A stretch of DNA of 64,000 nucleotides from Brassica napus (Eukaryota > Streptophyta > Magnoliopsida > Brassicales > Brassicaceae): positions 24,676,098 through 24,740,097 of the forward strand of contig NC_063439.1 of NCBI RefSeq assembly GCF_020379485.1, in the 5' to 3' direction. Shown here piece after piece: positions 49,478 to 63,459 of the stretch (positions within the stretch are counted from its first letter, which is position 1; each line of letters starts with the position of its first letter). The position numbers and the translations under genes are program-made. A model generated the notes under the pieces. It saw only the letters and a program-made list of their open reading frames with translations, was not told the DNA's origin and did not search any database.

Positions 49478-51851
49478 TTCACATGGGAAGTTGGCAATCT
49501 CCACATAAACGCGTTGGCCTAGTAAAAAAAATTTGCTATTCTTTTTAAATTCAAAATTCAAGCTAATTATCTAATATAAGTATCAAGTTTCATCACAAAT
49601 ATAATTAGCATGGAATCTGGATATAACTGAGACGCTGTAGATTGATCTGAGATGTCTTAAGAATAAGACAAGATAAATCAGAAGAAAAAACTTAGTTTTG
49701 AGAAAACATGTTATAATCTTATACCACAAATTAAAATACACATAATATAGCAAATCTATGACATGACCTACTACATCCGTTTACTTTAGCTATTGAGGGT
49801 GAAATCAGTTCCATGTTATATGCATCAATTCGATCGTGTAAGTTATCTTACGGCATTTGAATCAATAAGATATTCGATCTAAAAACTAATCCAATAACAA
49901 ATCATCATGCATAACTCAGAACTTGATTCTTTGATATTCCGAGAGCTAGTGACCAATATGTCTTTCACTTATGGTTTAGCAATAATACGTTTAAAACCAT
50001 AAAATAAATCTTTAGAGTTTGAATGAGGATTGATGTCTTAGCAATAAAAGAAAGAAAGAAAAAGAATGAGGATCGATGTAAAGACGAGACCGGAAAATAT
50101 AATGCATTTTTTTCTGAGAAAATAATGCATTCACTTGGTAGTTGGTACATTACCTTGCTTTTTTTTCATGCACAATTTATTTTTGTTCAGTTTTGTTTTT
50201 AACGCCGTTATTTTTCATGATTTTTATATAAAACATGAAAATAGTTTTTCCACTTTTTATAATTTACCCCGAAAACGAAGACGCTATATCGGCACCTGCT
50301 ATTTTCTTAAATATCTTTACATAATTTCTTATATATATCCGTCGAAAAACAAATGAATTATCAATTATTCCCATTCTAGCCAATGCATAGAGAAGAGAAA
50401 GTGTAGCTTGGATTTATCCTCTACACATGCTTCATTCGGACAAAATGTGTCGTTGGCTAAAGACTTAAAGTTAAGAAGTTCGGTAAAGCTTAAATGCTTT
50501 TGCCGTCTTGCAATAGTGCTTGCACTTCCCAACCTAACTTCATGTCCATTGACCAACTATTCTATCCGATGTATGCAGATAATAAATCTACACATCAATA
50601 CTCATTTTTATAACCGTGGAGATCCAAAAACTTTATAGGCCCAAAATTTTATCTCACAAAATTTTACATTCGGGCGGACACGATCTAAATGGCACGGCTA
50701 GGTGGCCAAGACGAATTGCCACTGAACTTAAGACAACTTGGTTTACACATCAATATTCATACTTGCTTTATTATCATATCAATATATATATATATATACA
50801 CTTACGGCTCAATTACTCTTTACGTTTCTAGGCTCGTCGAATCTTATATTCCATACATGTTCATCCCATGTTTGTACCTTTTTAGATGTAAATATTTACG
50901 GATTTTGACGCATGGATGCAAATCAGTGATAAAGAACCATTTTATAGATTCTCTATTTATTTAAACAGTCTATTTCTTCCTTTGACAACGAAAATAAAAT
51001 AAAAGATAAAGTCGATATCTTCGTCTTGAAGATTGTGGTTTTAGTTAATGGAGTTAGGCTTACGTCGGGTTCTGCATGTTGAATGGCGATGCCCAAAAAT
51101 GGATAAAAATTGTTGAATAAAGGCATCGTGAACTGTACAAAAGCTATCTATTTTCAGCTGTGACACTTGTCTTCTTGCTATTGGTGAAATAAGGTTCCAT
51201 ATGCTTGTGTCATGTGATATGTAAATGCATCGGTCCACATGTATATGTATAGACACGCCTAACTCATGTGTATCTGTTTTAAAGTTAGAAAATAACTATG
51301 TATTATTTTATTTTTTAACTATATATTAATTGTACGAATATGTTAATTACTATTCATTCAAATGTAGTTATCGTTTATTGGTTAACGGATAGCTCATAGC
51401 TGTATCAGTCAGGTATAAGCTTGGACGTTTTTAATAGTCGAGTAAGATGTGATAAAACCTCCAAAATACATTACACTATGGAAGTGGAACAGAGAACAAA
51501 TAAACAAACGTTTGTATTGGAATATACAAATCATATGCAAAAACTAGTTAGTGTTATCATTTATACATGACACAAACATTCCTACGACAAATTATTCAAC
51601 TAGTACAAATATAAGGCCAGGAAATAAATGACCCCTTCCAGTTTTATTTATGTATAACATCCAACGGGTTGCAATAAAGTTCAAAATATATATCAAGGAT
51701 TATGATTATTGATATTATATAAAAAGTATATCCCCAAACCTCGAAACGTCGAGGCAAAAACCATATACATGTCACGTACTAATCACAGTACTAAAAATCA
51801 CAAATCTCAAAGTAATATTCCATATCTTGTTTTCCGAGCGATCGTTGTTAA
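49478..51851. other. Spacer downstream of MYB21
   Basis: AT-rich 2.4 kb with no gene recognised. The right end is the MYB21 3' untranslated region. Small frames such as 50689-50964 are not convincing. Confidence 0.5.
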
Positions 51852-54126
51852 TCAATTACCATTGAGTAAATGCATTGATGACCAGATATCATCCATGCCC
51901 CAATAGTTTTCACCAGTTTGATCATCAACGGTCATCGGTACCGGATAATCTGCTGTCGTCGCAGCCGTAGTCACCGGAGCCACAGGCGCAGAGTAGTTAC
52001 CATAGTTGAATTCCATATTGGTATGTTGATACGACGTTGTTGTAGGAGAATAAGTATCCATCGCCTGGTCTTGTGCACAAAAGACATTATGGGCCGACGT
52101 GCTTGCAGCGTGATCATTGATTTCTGAACTCTGAGATCCAACGGACGACGTTGCAGTTGCTGCTACATCGGTTTGTTTGATGTATTTTTGTATTCTTGTC
52201 CTCCAGAAATTTTTGATCTCGTTGTCGGTTCTTCCTGGAAGGTGTTTAGCGATTTTTGACCACCTGATCATATATATTAAAGTGTTAATTTATTTATGAG
52301 ATAAGTATTTATTATTTAATATAAGGATAACTAAGATGATGAGCTCATGATTGTTGTGGGGTTAGCGGTCTAATCCGTGACTGCGACAAACCAAGTACGT
52401 CTAGATGAATCCAAAACATTAAGGTTTGCGTCTATTTCAATTATGCCTTTTCTTGTTGTCAGGAGACTTTATACTTTTGTTCACATGTACTATGTTTGGA
52501 TCTTTTTCAAGCCTTATAAAGTTTGTTAAATTTTTTTTATCCCTTATCCTTTTGGTAAAAGCGTTACTTTAATTTTTTTTGTTTATTTGTTTGTTAAAAG
52601 GGTCTATAAAGTGTAATTCTCTGATTTAGTAAAAGCTTGCTATCTTATGAATAAATTGTCTACATCATGAATTATGAAAATTTTAGTATAATCAGGCTGA
52701 CATACCTAATAGGCTCATACTCATATCCGTAATTAGTATACCAGAAGGAGGTATCTTCCCATGAAACGATAAACTAAATTGTACTTACTTAAAAATGCAG
52801 ACAATCTGTACCTTTTAATCTTGGGCATAATTTCCCAGCTCTTTACGTACAAAACAAATAGAAATAGAAATTGGATAAACAAACAGACAAGGAAATAAAT
52901 AGAGCCGCGTAAATCTTTCAGAAACGTGGGAAATCAACTTGAATAATTACGGAAATTATGTACTTTATAAATCATATGAAAATACGCACGAGGTTTTCAT
53001 GTTGTTTTGATAAACATGCACGAGGTCTAATGTTAGTGGCTTGGAAAATTCGACATGTGCAGGAAATGAGAACTGACGGCCAAGAAAAAACTTCGATCAA
53101 AGATTGTCACAAAGGAATTGAACGTTTTTGTTGCTTTAATCACTAAATGTGTTGCTTTATTGTCTTTTCAAAGATCTACGTGGCTATATATAGCCTCAAG
53201 AGTATATAAACGATTCAAAGTTCGAGTATCTTTGTTTGAGAAAGAAAGTTAGAAAATTTTGCCTTTGTTCTTTTGTTACACATAGTGTATGTCATGTATT
53301 TGTATATAGTCATTTATGTTAATTAAAACTTACCTGTTTCCCCACTTAGCATGAAGTTCCATGATGATAAGTTGCTCCTCCGGCGTGATGTTTCCACGTC
53401 GTACGTCAGGGCGGAGATAGTTCAGCCACCGGAGCCGGCAACTTTTCCCGGTGCGTTTTAGACCTAAACGTTTATTTAATAAATCATCATAGTCAAATAT
53501 TGTTTCATACGTACTTGCATATCCACAGATGTGTATTTATATAAATCATGGATCACTAAAATACTGTTTATTATTAGAATACTTATATGTAACTTGTCTT
53601 ACATAATTTTCATTTATCCCTAGGCCTATAAGAACATTTACGCAAAAACGTCTTTGGAGGTTTCCTTTAATTTAGATCAAATTTTAACAAGGAAAGAACA
53701 TATTAACAAAACAGTTATCGTTTTTACCAAAGAATTGATGATATAGATAGCAATTGTGCTTCATAGGTGTAGATAATAACTATAGAAGATTAAAAAAAAA
53801 AATTGGTATATGAGTGATACAAGATTGTTACTCTTGTATGATACCTATGCAAGTTATGTAGAAACCCTAGTTTATATATTAAAATACAACGTAAGATAAA
53901 TCTATATATACACATACATATTGGTGATTAATTATAAATTGAAATTCTTTAAGAGGAAATTAAATGAACCTGCAGATTTGGCGAGAGTGTTCCAAACGCC
54001 ATCGCCGTGGTTGGCGATATAGTTGATAAGAATAAGATCTTCTTCCATCGTCCACGGTCCCTTTCTCACCTCTGTTTCTCCTGATGATCCCGAACCTCCA
54101 CTACATATTCCTCCTCTTTTGTCCAT
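51852..54126 (-). CDS. MYB21: R2R3-MYB transcription factor, subgroup 19
   Basis: Jasmonate-responsive regulator of stamen filament elongation, petal and nectary development; JAZ proteins repress its Arabidopsis counterpart. Three exons: 54126-53970, 53463-53334 and 52263-51852, phases consistent, 232 residues. R2 begins [20 protein letters not shown], intron 1 splits the Gly codon after LAKSAG; R3 contains [20 protein letters not shown] and [20 protein letters not shown]. The C-terminal subgroup motif [18 protein letters not shown] is intact and is the activation/protein-interaction end in MYB21/24/57. Intron 2 is about 1.07 kb. TATA box at 54251-54257. The last gene of the conserved block in this window. 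Confidence 0.97.
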
Positions 54127-54250
54127 TTTATTCTTATTTATTAATTTATAACTTATAGCTAGATGGAGAGGAATATAAAAGAAAGAGTGACGAGTAAGAG
54201 AGAAGGTTGTGGTGAGTTGATATTGAAGGTTGTGGAAGGTGAGCAACTGC

Positions 54251-54257
54251 TTTTATA
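54251..54257 (-). promoter_or_regulatory. TATA box of MYB21
   Basis: TATAAAA on the minus strand about 125 bp upstream of the MYB21 ATG. Confidence 0.65.
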
Positions 54258-54949
54258 GAGACTAAATTCACCGCGTGATTAGCAAACCTTAATCCAAATT
54301 CTTAATTAATCATGTAGGGTCATTAGCTTAAAGTTTTAAAAATCATCATATAATAAACTTTGTAATTGTTAGGATATAGTAACACATGTGACTATGTATA
54401 ACACCTTTCACGACCTAACAATATACAATAACATAGTTTCGTCATCCATGCCCGTATGTATATCTTGAAGATTGAAGAGTATTTGATGAATTCATCATGA
54501 TGATTCATGTGTCGTTTAGTTCACAGATATACACATGTTTGTTGATGTAAATGTATAAGTTTGGATATGTATATGATATCACCCAATAAAAAAGAAGGCC
54601 GTCAATGGGTCATATATGATCTTTATTTAGTGGTTACGCTTAGGACCGATCGTAAGACATTGATTTATGTCAATTCATTTATTTTACTTGCATAACTCAC
54701 GTTATATGTGTAAGTATTATTTTATTTATTTTTATCTAGTTGTAAGTCTCATCTTAGTCTCTTGGTTTCGTCGTGAAAACATACAATTTAGTTCACAAAT
54801 AAATCTAATTTTTAAATAAACAAAAACTAAGGCAACCTTTTTTATGTAAAACGATTGTCTACAAGCTGAAAAAACAGATTGTGTTTATATAAACTTTAAG
54901 AAGATAGTTATGTAACAAAAACCATCGCTTTATTTTCAAAGTGACAATC

Positions 54950-56480
54950 TTAAATATATGTCCAATTTTCTAAGAATTTTGGTAGTATGATTGGTTTTTT
55001 CACCTTTTAGATATATAGAGAACCAAACCAACTAAGTTGAATTTAAGCGTTAGCTTGATTTCTGACTCGGTTTCTAAGTCTTGGTTTTTACATCGTTTAC
55101 ATCCCGGCTTGAAGGATACATGATATGCAATGAACATTTTTTTGTAGCCTAATTCCAAGCTCAATAGTTGTTGTAGCATAAAAGAGGTGTCAAATAAATC
55201 TAAGATGATTCTAATCAAGACATGTTTTAATCTAAACACAATCAAAGTGTTTATAAGTAACCAAGTAACTAGACTGTCTAGTCAAACAAGAACGAGTAAA
55301 GATTAGTAAAGTAAATGGCTTTCAATCAATTACTTATAAGATGAACCAATGGGAATTCGATAATTTTTAAAGATTAGTTCCAAGTCAAGGTACCAAGCAA
55401 ACAACCAAGCAAACAATCAACAGGCTTTCATAAATCTAAAACACTAAGATAGATTAATTCATTTCCATGATAGAAACCCATATATTGTCAAGCATTAAAC
55501 ATCAAATTTCTTTGGTCTAGCTATACAATCAAACATGCAGTTGAATTAAGTCTACTAACCATCTATAAATCCTATTATTTCTAGCAATCATAATATCAAA
55601 TTCCTTTGGTTAAATGTGCTAGAGCAAAAACTAAATTCATCGACCTATTTTGAGAAACATTTTCATTGCATAAAATATCTTAGAATCTAGATGAGAGTGA
55701 CCGAGTCTAAACTAGCATTAAGAACACTTAGCATGTATAGAAACAAACAAATCTAACACTAAAAACCTTAACTCTTCACTGATCATCCTAAATCTATATA
55801 GCCCAAAGATTCAAGAGGTGTACTCAAAAATCATAAACTCATGATAACTTGAACCATAACCAAGCTTATAAAGGAGATAATCACAAGTAAACACAAGAGA
55901 GAAAGTAGAAATTGTATAAACACAAAAAGATCCAAGAGGTTTTAGGTTAATACAGTAGATAAAAATATGTTATTAGTCATTAAAGACAACTTCTATTTAT
56001 ATCAAATGGCTAGAAACTCAAAATCTACTAGATTTAATAAAAGTAGTAGCGGCCATAGATCAATCGCTAGGAGGAGACCATGTGTGCAGGTGTTGTAGCG
56101 GCCTTTGCATTTGGCCGCTATCTGGACCGCTATGAGTTTTCGAGACGTCTTCAGGACAGGCCGCTAGCTCCAGCTGCTACATTGTCCTTCCTCTTGCGGT
56201 TAAGGTAAAACTGTTGGTGAAAACCGCTATGCCTCATGGTCGAATGTGATCATCTGAAGGAGGGGGATATCAGCCTTGGTTAAGACTGCTAGACTAGGCC
56301 GCTCTGTGTGAATGTGTTCCAAGTTGTCAACAGCGCTGGCTACTACGTACGTGCCTCCTTGAATCCAAATTTTGCAAACTATCTCCTCTGGTTGCTTTCC
56401 ACGTCCAAATAGTTCAAATAACTTGTGTATCTGCTCCAAGAATACCAAAAATATAAGATGCATATGCAAGATGCATAAAT
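54950..56480 (-). mobile_element. Possible LTR-retrotransposon-derived sequence
   Basis: A 1.5-kb stretch less AT-rich than its surroundings. On the minus strand it has a GCGGCC-punctuated region (56030-56320), then GATATAAATAGAAG as a possible TATA, then a long T/G-biased non-coding leader. This resembles an LTR and leader, but no primer-binding site, LTR ends or pol sequence were found. An 80-codon minus-strand frame (56227-56469) has no recognised domain. Confidence 0.3.
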
Positions 56481-56518
56481 CTAAACTTTTTTTAGCTAAA
56501 TTATAAATGTTATTCAGT

Positions 56519-56714
56519 CAGGGCGAAGCCACCTTGTAAATATTGCACCCACAAAAATAATAAACTTTACAATTTTAATCCTAAAACCAATCGAAATGTT
56601 AGCTAAATTGGTAATGATCAAATTGTGCACCCACAGTTTCCAAGTTCAATTCTTTTAAATGTTTTTTTTTAATTTAGTAATGCACCCAAAGAATAAATTT
56701 TCTGACTTTGCCCA
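56519..56714. mobile_element. hAT-like MITE, about 200 bp
   Basis: Left end CAGGGCGAAGCCACC and right end, reverse-complemented, CATGGGCAAAGTCAG are imperfect inverted repeats resembling plant hAT ends. Flanking 8-mers agree only partly, so the borders are approximate. Confidence 0.45.
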
Positions 56715-59064
56715 TGCGTTCAATAAATAAAAGTTTGGTTACAACAAAAATTGAATCAGAATCTGCTATGAAGCTATTCTGTTTCTAGAGACTGCAAAAA
56801 GTTAAAAAAAAAAGAAGCCGATATGACGCACTATAAATTAAATCCAAGTCAGCCAAAATTGGTAAATTTTGAGATAATACACAACTTAGACCATGCCGTT
56901 CCGTTTTAGACTTGTATCTCTACACGTATTCCTTTCCGTCCTCATGCACAAGCCTCGACATTCAAAATTTTCCTTGCAGGATTCCTTGTCGTTTTTACAA
57001 GTTAACATTATTATCGTACATCCACACACCCTGCAAATCCCCGTTGCCAAATAATATTTGATGGTATAACTCGGTAATTAATTGGTAGAATAAATTCCCT
57101 ATGTACTTTGACAACTGAATGATTGGCCGTATGCTTTTGCAAGCATCTCCCATAAGGAAATCGATATCACCTTTAATAGATCGTGACGTTAAATTTTTCT
57201 TGTTTTGTTTACCATTTTTACATAGTTTAATTAGCTATAGGTTACTGAAGGGATACTTTATTAGTACATAAACTATAAGAACAGAAGAAGGTACAGAGAG
57301 ATAGAGACAATAAGATTTGACTCTCGAAAAGTTCACTCACTCTAATCCCTAACCAAATTAAAATCCACTTATCTTAAAAGTGACAAGTGACTAATTCCTA
57401 ACTTAATAAAAAATTTAACATCCAAATTAGCCAAGAGAAAGACCCTTCACAATTTGATTAGCTCATACTTGCTTTTGTTTCCACATCCATGTTCTTTTTA
57501 TGCACCATAGCATGCAATTATCAACGTTTTTTTAATATAAAAAAGGTGGTGAAAAAATTAATTAAAAACAAAAAAAACACACTTATGAAACCTAAAACAT
57601 AAATGTAACTCCAATTGTAACGTAACTCTTGTATTCACTTACTTTCTGATAATTTTTGGAGCATTACGATTGTATATTCATAAAATCAATAAATACACAT
57701 TTTTATAGGAAATCATCTGTAGACATTCTTTCATAGATTACTTTTTAGATAAGCTAGTATAATTCATAACTCCAATTTCTGATGAAGTTTGGAGATCCAT
57801 TAGAAAGATTAAATTATTTAGATTAACAAGAGTGGTCGAAATCTCTTCGTTAAAGCATAGTTAAAAACATTCCATATTTGAGAGGACACTTGATTTGGCG
57901 TATAATCCAAAAGTTTAAGTAGTCTTAAGCCATTTTTAAGAAAAGCCATTTCTAGTTTTCTGTGGCTGCGATTTAATTGGGTGGAGACAACTCTTTGCTT
58001 AATTACTTCCCGTATAAGCGCGTCATATGCACTTTACTAATGGATTGCTTTATGTTACGTCAAGGAAGGTTTAATGGAAGTACGAAAAAACAACAACGCT
58101 TATGGGGTTTAATGGCAGTGTCAAGTTGCTTAAGCTTCATTTATACGAGTGGCAATAAAGAGTGACAAGCACAAGATCATCAATTAGATGTGTGTAGGGG
58201 ACCTTAAGATACGAAGGAACCCACGCATGTGAATGTGATCCCAACAACTAAATTTTATCAACCAAAATAAAAGTGTTTAAATATTTTTTCTTGCTAAATA
58301 TTTTATTTCACACTGAGTTAGGTTAGTGGAAGAAAAATTAGGTTAAATAATGTCAAGAAATTTGTAGTAGCAGTTATTTTAAAAATATATATATACATAC
58401 CACATATATGATAATGTGGCGTATACAATTACAAAAAAAAAATTTGGGATAAAAAGTGCGTTTATGGGACAAGGTTAGCCAAGAATCCAATAAGATTGTT
58501 GCATGAATCAACTACAACCACATGTTCCAACATGTTCCAACTTGGCCAATTGTGTATATAATTAGATATTTAATTCTATTGACAAGAACAATTGACCATG
58601 TTTGGAACAAATTAGATATTTAATTTTAATAACTAAGTGGTTTTGGATTAGTGGTAAAAGGGTTTCAGCTGGAGCTTCCACCCAAAGTTTGATTCTTTTC
58701 GGCCACCTAATTGTTCTATATTGATGAATTAGTTGCGTATTCGGATGTAAAGGCTCGTGAGATTAGTATTTGAGCCTAAAAAATCTTTGAAATCCCCATG
58801 ATTAAAATAATAATAATTAATTATTTTATAAATATCTATTAATCAAACATAATAAAATAGTGATATCAGACTTTAAATATTAATATAATATAAATATCTA
58901 ATTATTATAATTATAGGAAGCACATCTATGCTTACTATGAAGTAAAAAGACCATACACATCTCAGAATTCGGTAAAATCCCTATATTTATATCATATTAA
59001 TAAAATAATATAGTTTTAAGATTATTCATTTCAAAAGTTAATTAGTGTAATGGTTTAAGTAAAA

Positions 59065-59093
59065 CTAGAGCTTGACCCACTCGCCCGAGCGGG
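59065..59093 (-). mobile_element. Helitron 3' end, minus strand
   Basis: Read on the minus strand: CCCGCTCG, GG, CGAGTGGG (7 of 8 pairs), 7 bases, then CTAG (59068-59065) with plus-strand A at 59064. This is a Helitron terminus of the same style as the decayed ones at 14.4-15.1 kb. The element body extends to the right; its 5' end was not found. Confidence 0.6.
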
Positions 59094-60351
59094 TGTTTTT
59101 GTTTTACTTTGTAATAAATAAATATTTATTTGTCTAAATGATAACATAGATTTTTAAAATTTATTCATATTAAATGATTGTTTAATATGCAATTTATAAA
59201 CATAATTATGTTATAGTTCATATAGAATAATTTTATTTTGTCATGTAAATGGTCAATTGTATCACTTTTTTTTAGAATATGACCGTACATCCGCATAAAT
59301 GAATTTATAATTTTTTTGATCAAAATTTTATGATAATTTATAGTAATTTTTTTTATATATTATTAAAAATCTGGTGCTATATTTTTAATACTTTTCAACA
59401 ATTATCATACTGGATTCACATTGAACTATTATTTATATGAAAATATACATAAAATAAGATATTGATATATTATATAAATGATTCTTTTATATGACTTTTA
59501 TTTTTATTTATTACTAATAAATAATGAAAATATAACTATATAAATTTTAAAAAATATTTTATTTTAAATTTAGTAAATGAATATCAAAATAAATTTGTGT
59601 GGTGAATTTATGATTTTTATTAATTAATTATTAATAATATATTTGTAGATCCCTTGATAATTTTACAAAATCAGATGATAGAGAAATATAAATGAATCAT
59701 TTGAGAAAATATATAGGTAAGCACAAATATACAAAGTAGTTAAGGCTATCTATGATTTAAAAACAATATTTAGTTTAAATGTGTGTATAGAGATTATTTT
59801 AATTTAGAGAAGGTGTAGATTTTTCTGAGTATCACAAAATATCATATATAAAGTTGTTTGTCCCTAGTTAAAGAGAATTAGATAAAAGAAATTGCATCTA
59901 GTAGCTAGAAAAAAAAAACAAAATTCACAAAATGACTAAAATCTTATTCTCTATCCCCTTCTTTCTTCCTATCTCTCTCTACTCTCTCTCTTAAAAACTA
60001 ATTTTAGTTTTTTTTTGGTTTTTTCAAAAATAACCCCATTAGAGAACCAACAATTTTAGAAACAAAAAAAAAAGCTCAGCATGAATAGAATACAAACTCT
60101 GGCGGTGTCGTACAATAATAAGCTATCAAAATTATTATTGTTTTAGGGAATGCAAAGTGAGGGAAGTTAGATTTCATATAAGGTTAATGATAAATTATGT
60201 TAATTGAATTATCCTATTTGGTTTTAAATTTTCTAGGAAGATCTTCTTAAATTACTGTTACTGTTTTTTAGCTAATAATCAATTTACAAAAATTCATTAA
60301 TAAAAAAAAGATTTATTAAATATTCCAGTGGCATTTTCTTGTATATAATGA

Positions 60352-61740
60352 ATTTTTTACATCTAGAGACACTTTCTCGCTTTTCAATTACACTACAAGA
60401 CACTTATCACTTGATACACATTTTTATTTGTCAAAAAAACTCTAATAACCTTAAACTAAAGATAATCTCTTTCCTCTTCTTATTTCATTTTTTTTTTCTA
60501 CTTTATGTTTTCATTTACTTTTATCTCAAGTTCTAAAATATATTAAACAAAAATAATTATCGTAATAAACTATATATAAAATTATCTATCTTTTAAGATC
60601 TATTTTCATATATATATATATATATATATATTATGAAAATATTAATGTGTAAACAAAACTAAATGTGGATGTGGAGAGCAAAGCGTGGATAACAAAATTG
60701 TAAATTAGTTGTGGACATGAACGTCTTAACAGAATTATAAATTAATTATAAACTAGTTATGGACATGAACAATATTCCTTTGATTCCATTTATCATCTCG
60801 GGATCTAAATTCAGCTGTAATCAAATTTGCATACATCCACATCATGACGAAGCGCAGATCCCTTAGATCAAAAATCTCTCACATGCAAGATCTATTACTC
60901 TCGGACATAAGGTAAACACTTCTTCGAGTTTTCTCTCTGCTCATACTCACAATATCATCTCTTTCTCGTGTTGGAGACGTGCCCACCGCTTCACTCTCGT
61001 TGGTAGTGAGACTAAATCTATGGAGAAAGTCGTTCAAATCGTTGGTTAGTGGGATTTTTAGTAAAATGAGAAATTCAATATTATCTTTTGTAATGAATCT
61101 CAAGAGGTCCATACGAAAGAGAAGAATAAGAAAAACCGATGAGTTTCTATGCAAATCAATGGTATCTCTTACAAGTTCTTGGCAGTGACAAGTACCATTT
61201 GTATCAAAAACATTTGTATTGGCTTTGTACCAGTCCACAATTTGTCTTATCAAAACAAAAAAGTTAGATATGGACAAAATCTCTTTTTTTTTTCTTTTGG
61301 TGAGGGTTTTGATAATAGGTACCTTATCCATGTTTTGTGGTATAATTTTAGTAACATGAGTCCATGTCCATGTATTGTATAGTTTTATAGAATCAAAACA
61401 GAGAGTTTGTCCATGTTATCTACTATAAACACATTAACATCGCATGTCCACATATTACTCAACACTCATCCACACATCATCCATCCATAAATAACCCAAC
61501 CACGCATCACCCGTCCACAAATCACCCATCACCCGTCCATAACTTACCCATCCACATATTACTTGAGTGTCCACAAGTGTCGTTTTTATTATGGGCAAAA
61601 TTGTCCATAATTTGTTGCTGTCCCACAACAAAGTGTGTCACATGTAAGAAGTGTCTATATGTGTAATAGAAAGTCAAAAAATGTCTCTTAGTGTAATCAA
61701 AATGTGTCACATGTAAGAAGTGTCTATAGATATTTTTTAT
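60352..61740. mobile_element. MULE-type non-autonomous element, 1.37 kb
   Basis: 9-bp flanks ATTTTTTAC (60352-60360) and ATTTTTTAT (61732-61740) agree at 8 of 9 positions. Ends ATCTAGAGACACTTT and, reverse-complemented, ATCTATAGACACTTC match at 13 of 15, and homology continues inward (GATTACACTAAGAGACA-type motifs). Subterminal GTGGACATG motifs on the left face CATGTCCAC motifs on the right. No transposase. The centre (about 60850-61330) is less AT-rich and holds overlapping frames of 69 codons (plus) and 150 codons (minus) of unknown origin, possibly a captured gene fragment. Confidence 0.65.
60609..60632. repeat. (TA)n microsatellite
   Basis: Twelve TA units inside the MULE-type element. 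Confidence 0.9.
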
Positions 61741-63223
61741 TCAAAATAGAGAAAGAAATAACAAAAAATAAAAACTGAATAGTTTAGTTAAAGAGCACAA
61801 AAGTCAATTTATAAAGTGAAAGTACGTTTCAAACAGAAAATATATAATTGTCAATTAATATGTTAAAAGTATGTCTACATGTAGACCAACTTGCATATTA
61901 ACCCTTAAAATAACTTGAATTAACATAGTTACAGATCTTATAGCCCAAAAACCTTTTACAATAATTTCATGTAAACAGCATTCTAAATAGCTAATCTATT
62001 TTAAATCTTCCTTTCATGTAAAAGGTCTGGAAACTTTGTGGATTGCGTATTGTTTTCTTGGGTGGTTGAAGGGAAGTATCAAACATGCCGTTTTTCAGCC
62101 AAATTTTAAGCTGGATCTAAGACTTATTTAGATACAAGTGGAAATCATGCAAAGGCATACAAATTTCTAATTCCAGGCTATGCCACACGCTAAAAGTAAC
62201 TTTTCAGTCTGATTACTTGCTGAGATCAATATTTTATATTCACTTACTTTACTTAGTTTTATTTGTATGTATTGTGAATTTTTTACTACTTATAATTTAT
62301 TAAGAAATAAAAAACTAAAGTAATAAAACTTATGTAAAAAGATTAAAGTAATGAGATTCAGTGGCGTATTTGTTTTGGTATGAATGTCATTGGTTCAAAG
62401 CCTATCCTAGTCGGTTACAAAATTGTTATTCAACATTTTAATTTGGCTTCTAGTGTGATTCCAAGCTGTAATTTTCAAATTGTACAATAGTTTTTAATTT
62501 GTAACATAAACAGAATTTCCATTTAATATATATTTTAAAATTTCTCTAAAATATATATCTTATATTAAATATATTTAATTTAATATTAAAATTATGGCTT
62601 TTTTTAAATATTGTTTTACATCAGTTGAACAATTTTTGAATATATTCCCGCCAAAATATTTATGGTAATAAAATTTACTATATAGTATTATATCATATAC
62701 ATAATTCCAATATATGGTTTTATAAGACATAAACATATCCATGAAAATAATAGTTAAAAAAAAATCAATATGATAATAAATAAATATTATAAGCCAAAAA
62801 TATATTTGAATAATTATTTCACATAAAATTTAGTTGTTTTTTTAATTATTTTTGACTTAGTAGTCAATGTTTTGGATTTAAATATTGTGGGACCTACTTT
62901 ATTTACAGAGAACATTCGAGGACCCCACACTTTATTTTAGACCGTTAGATTGACATTGCAACAATACCAAAAATATTCACACAACTAAGAGAAAAGATGA
63001 TGCTTTACATGTTCAACACGTGTCTAAACATGCTTAAAAGTACTACACAACATTACAAAGTTACAAAACTACCTTATAACTACTTCATGATTATTACATG
63101 ATGAATTGTAATGACTATTCTATCCTTAAACTACCAAATTTCATTTAAAAATAATTATTTAAAAAAAAATAAGTTATCAAAAGCTAGATCTTTACCTCAC
63201 CACTCTTTACAACTACTCCTATT

Positions 63224-63229
63224 TATAAA
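63224..63229 (+). promoter_or_regulatory. Possible TATA box of the right-edge gene
   Basis: TATAAA in a TC-rich context about 235 bp upstream of the ATG at 63460. A 20-codon frame (63324-63386) lies in between and would be an upstream ORF if the transcript starts here. Confidence 0.4.
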
Positions 63230-63459
63230 CTCTACTCGTAGCTTTGTTTCTCCCATCTATTCATCTTCCTTGATTACATCATCAATCTTGAATTTCAATT
63301 CAATTAACCATTAGTTTCTTGAGATGTATCTTTTAAATGCAACGCTCTTCAAAGTCATGGCTTTTACAACCTTATTTCTTCTTTAATTCAAGTGCAATTA
63401 ATTACTTCATATTCTGTTTTTTGTTTGTTTTCTTAACTTCTTCTTAGTCATCGTATCGT

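Larger units (their letters stand above)
54258..63459. other. Gene-poor, transposon-rich interval
   Basis: Beyond the MYB21 promoter there is retrotransposon-like DNA (about 54.95-56.48 kb), a hAT-like MITE (56519-56714), AT-rich sequence with no gene at 56.7-59.0 kb, a Helitron-end element (59065 onward), a MULE (60361-61731) and AT-rich sequence to 63.2 kb. Confidence 0.5.

Noticed and set aside
57977..58165. 62-codon frame
   Set aside because: Isolated, no domain, no promoter or splice context.
58640..58720. tRNA-like A and B box pattern (TTAGTGGTAAAAGG, then AAGTTTGATTC) suggesting a SINE
   Set aside because: No A-tail or target duplication could be placed; too diverged to call.
62351..62420. 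CAGTGGCGTATTTG, a possible hAT end
   Set aside because: Only one end seen; the inverted partner was not found.
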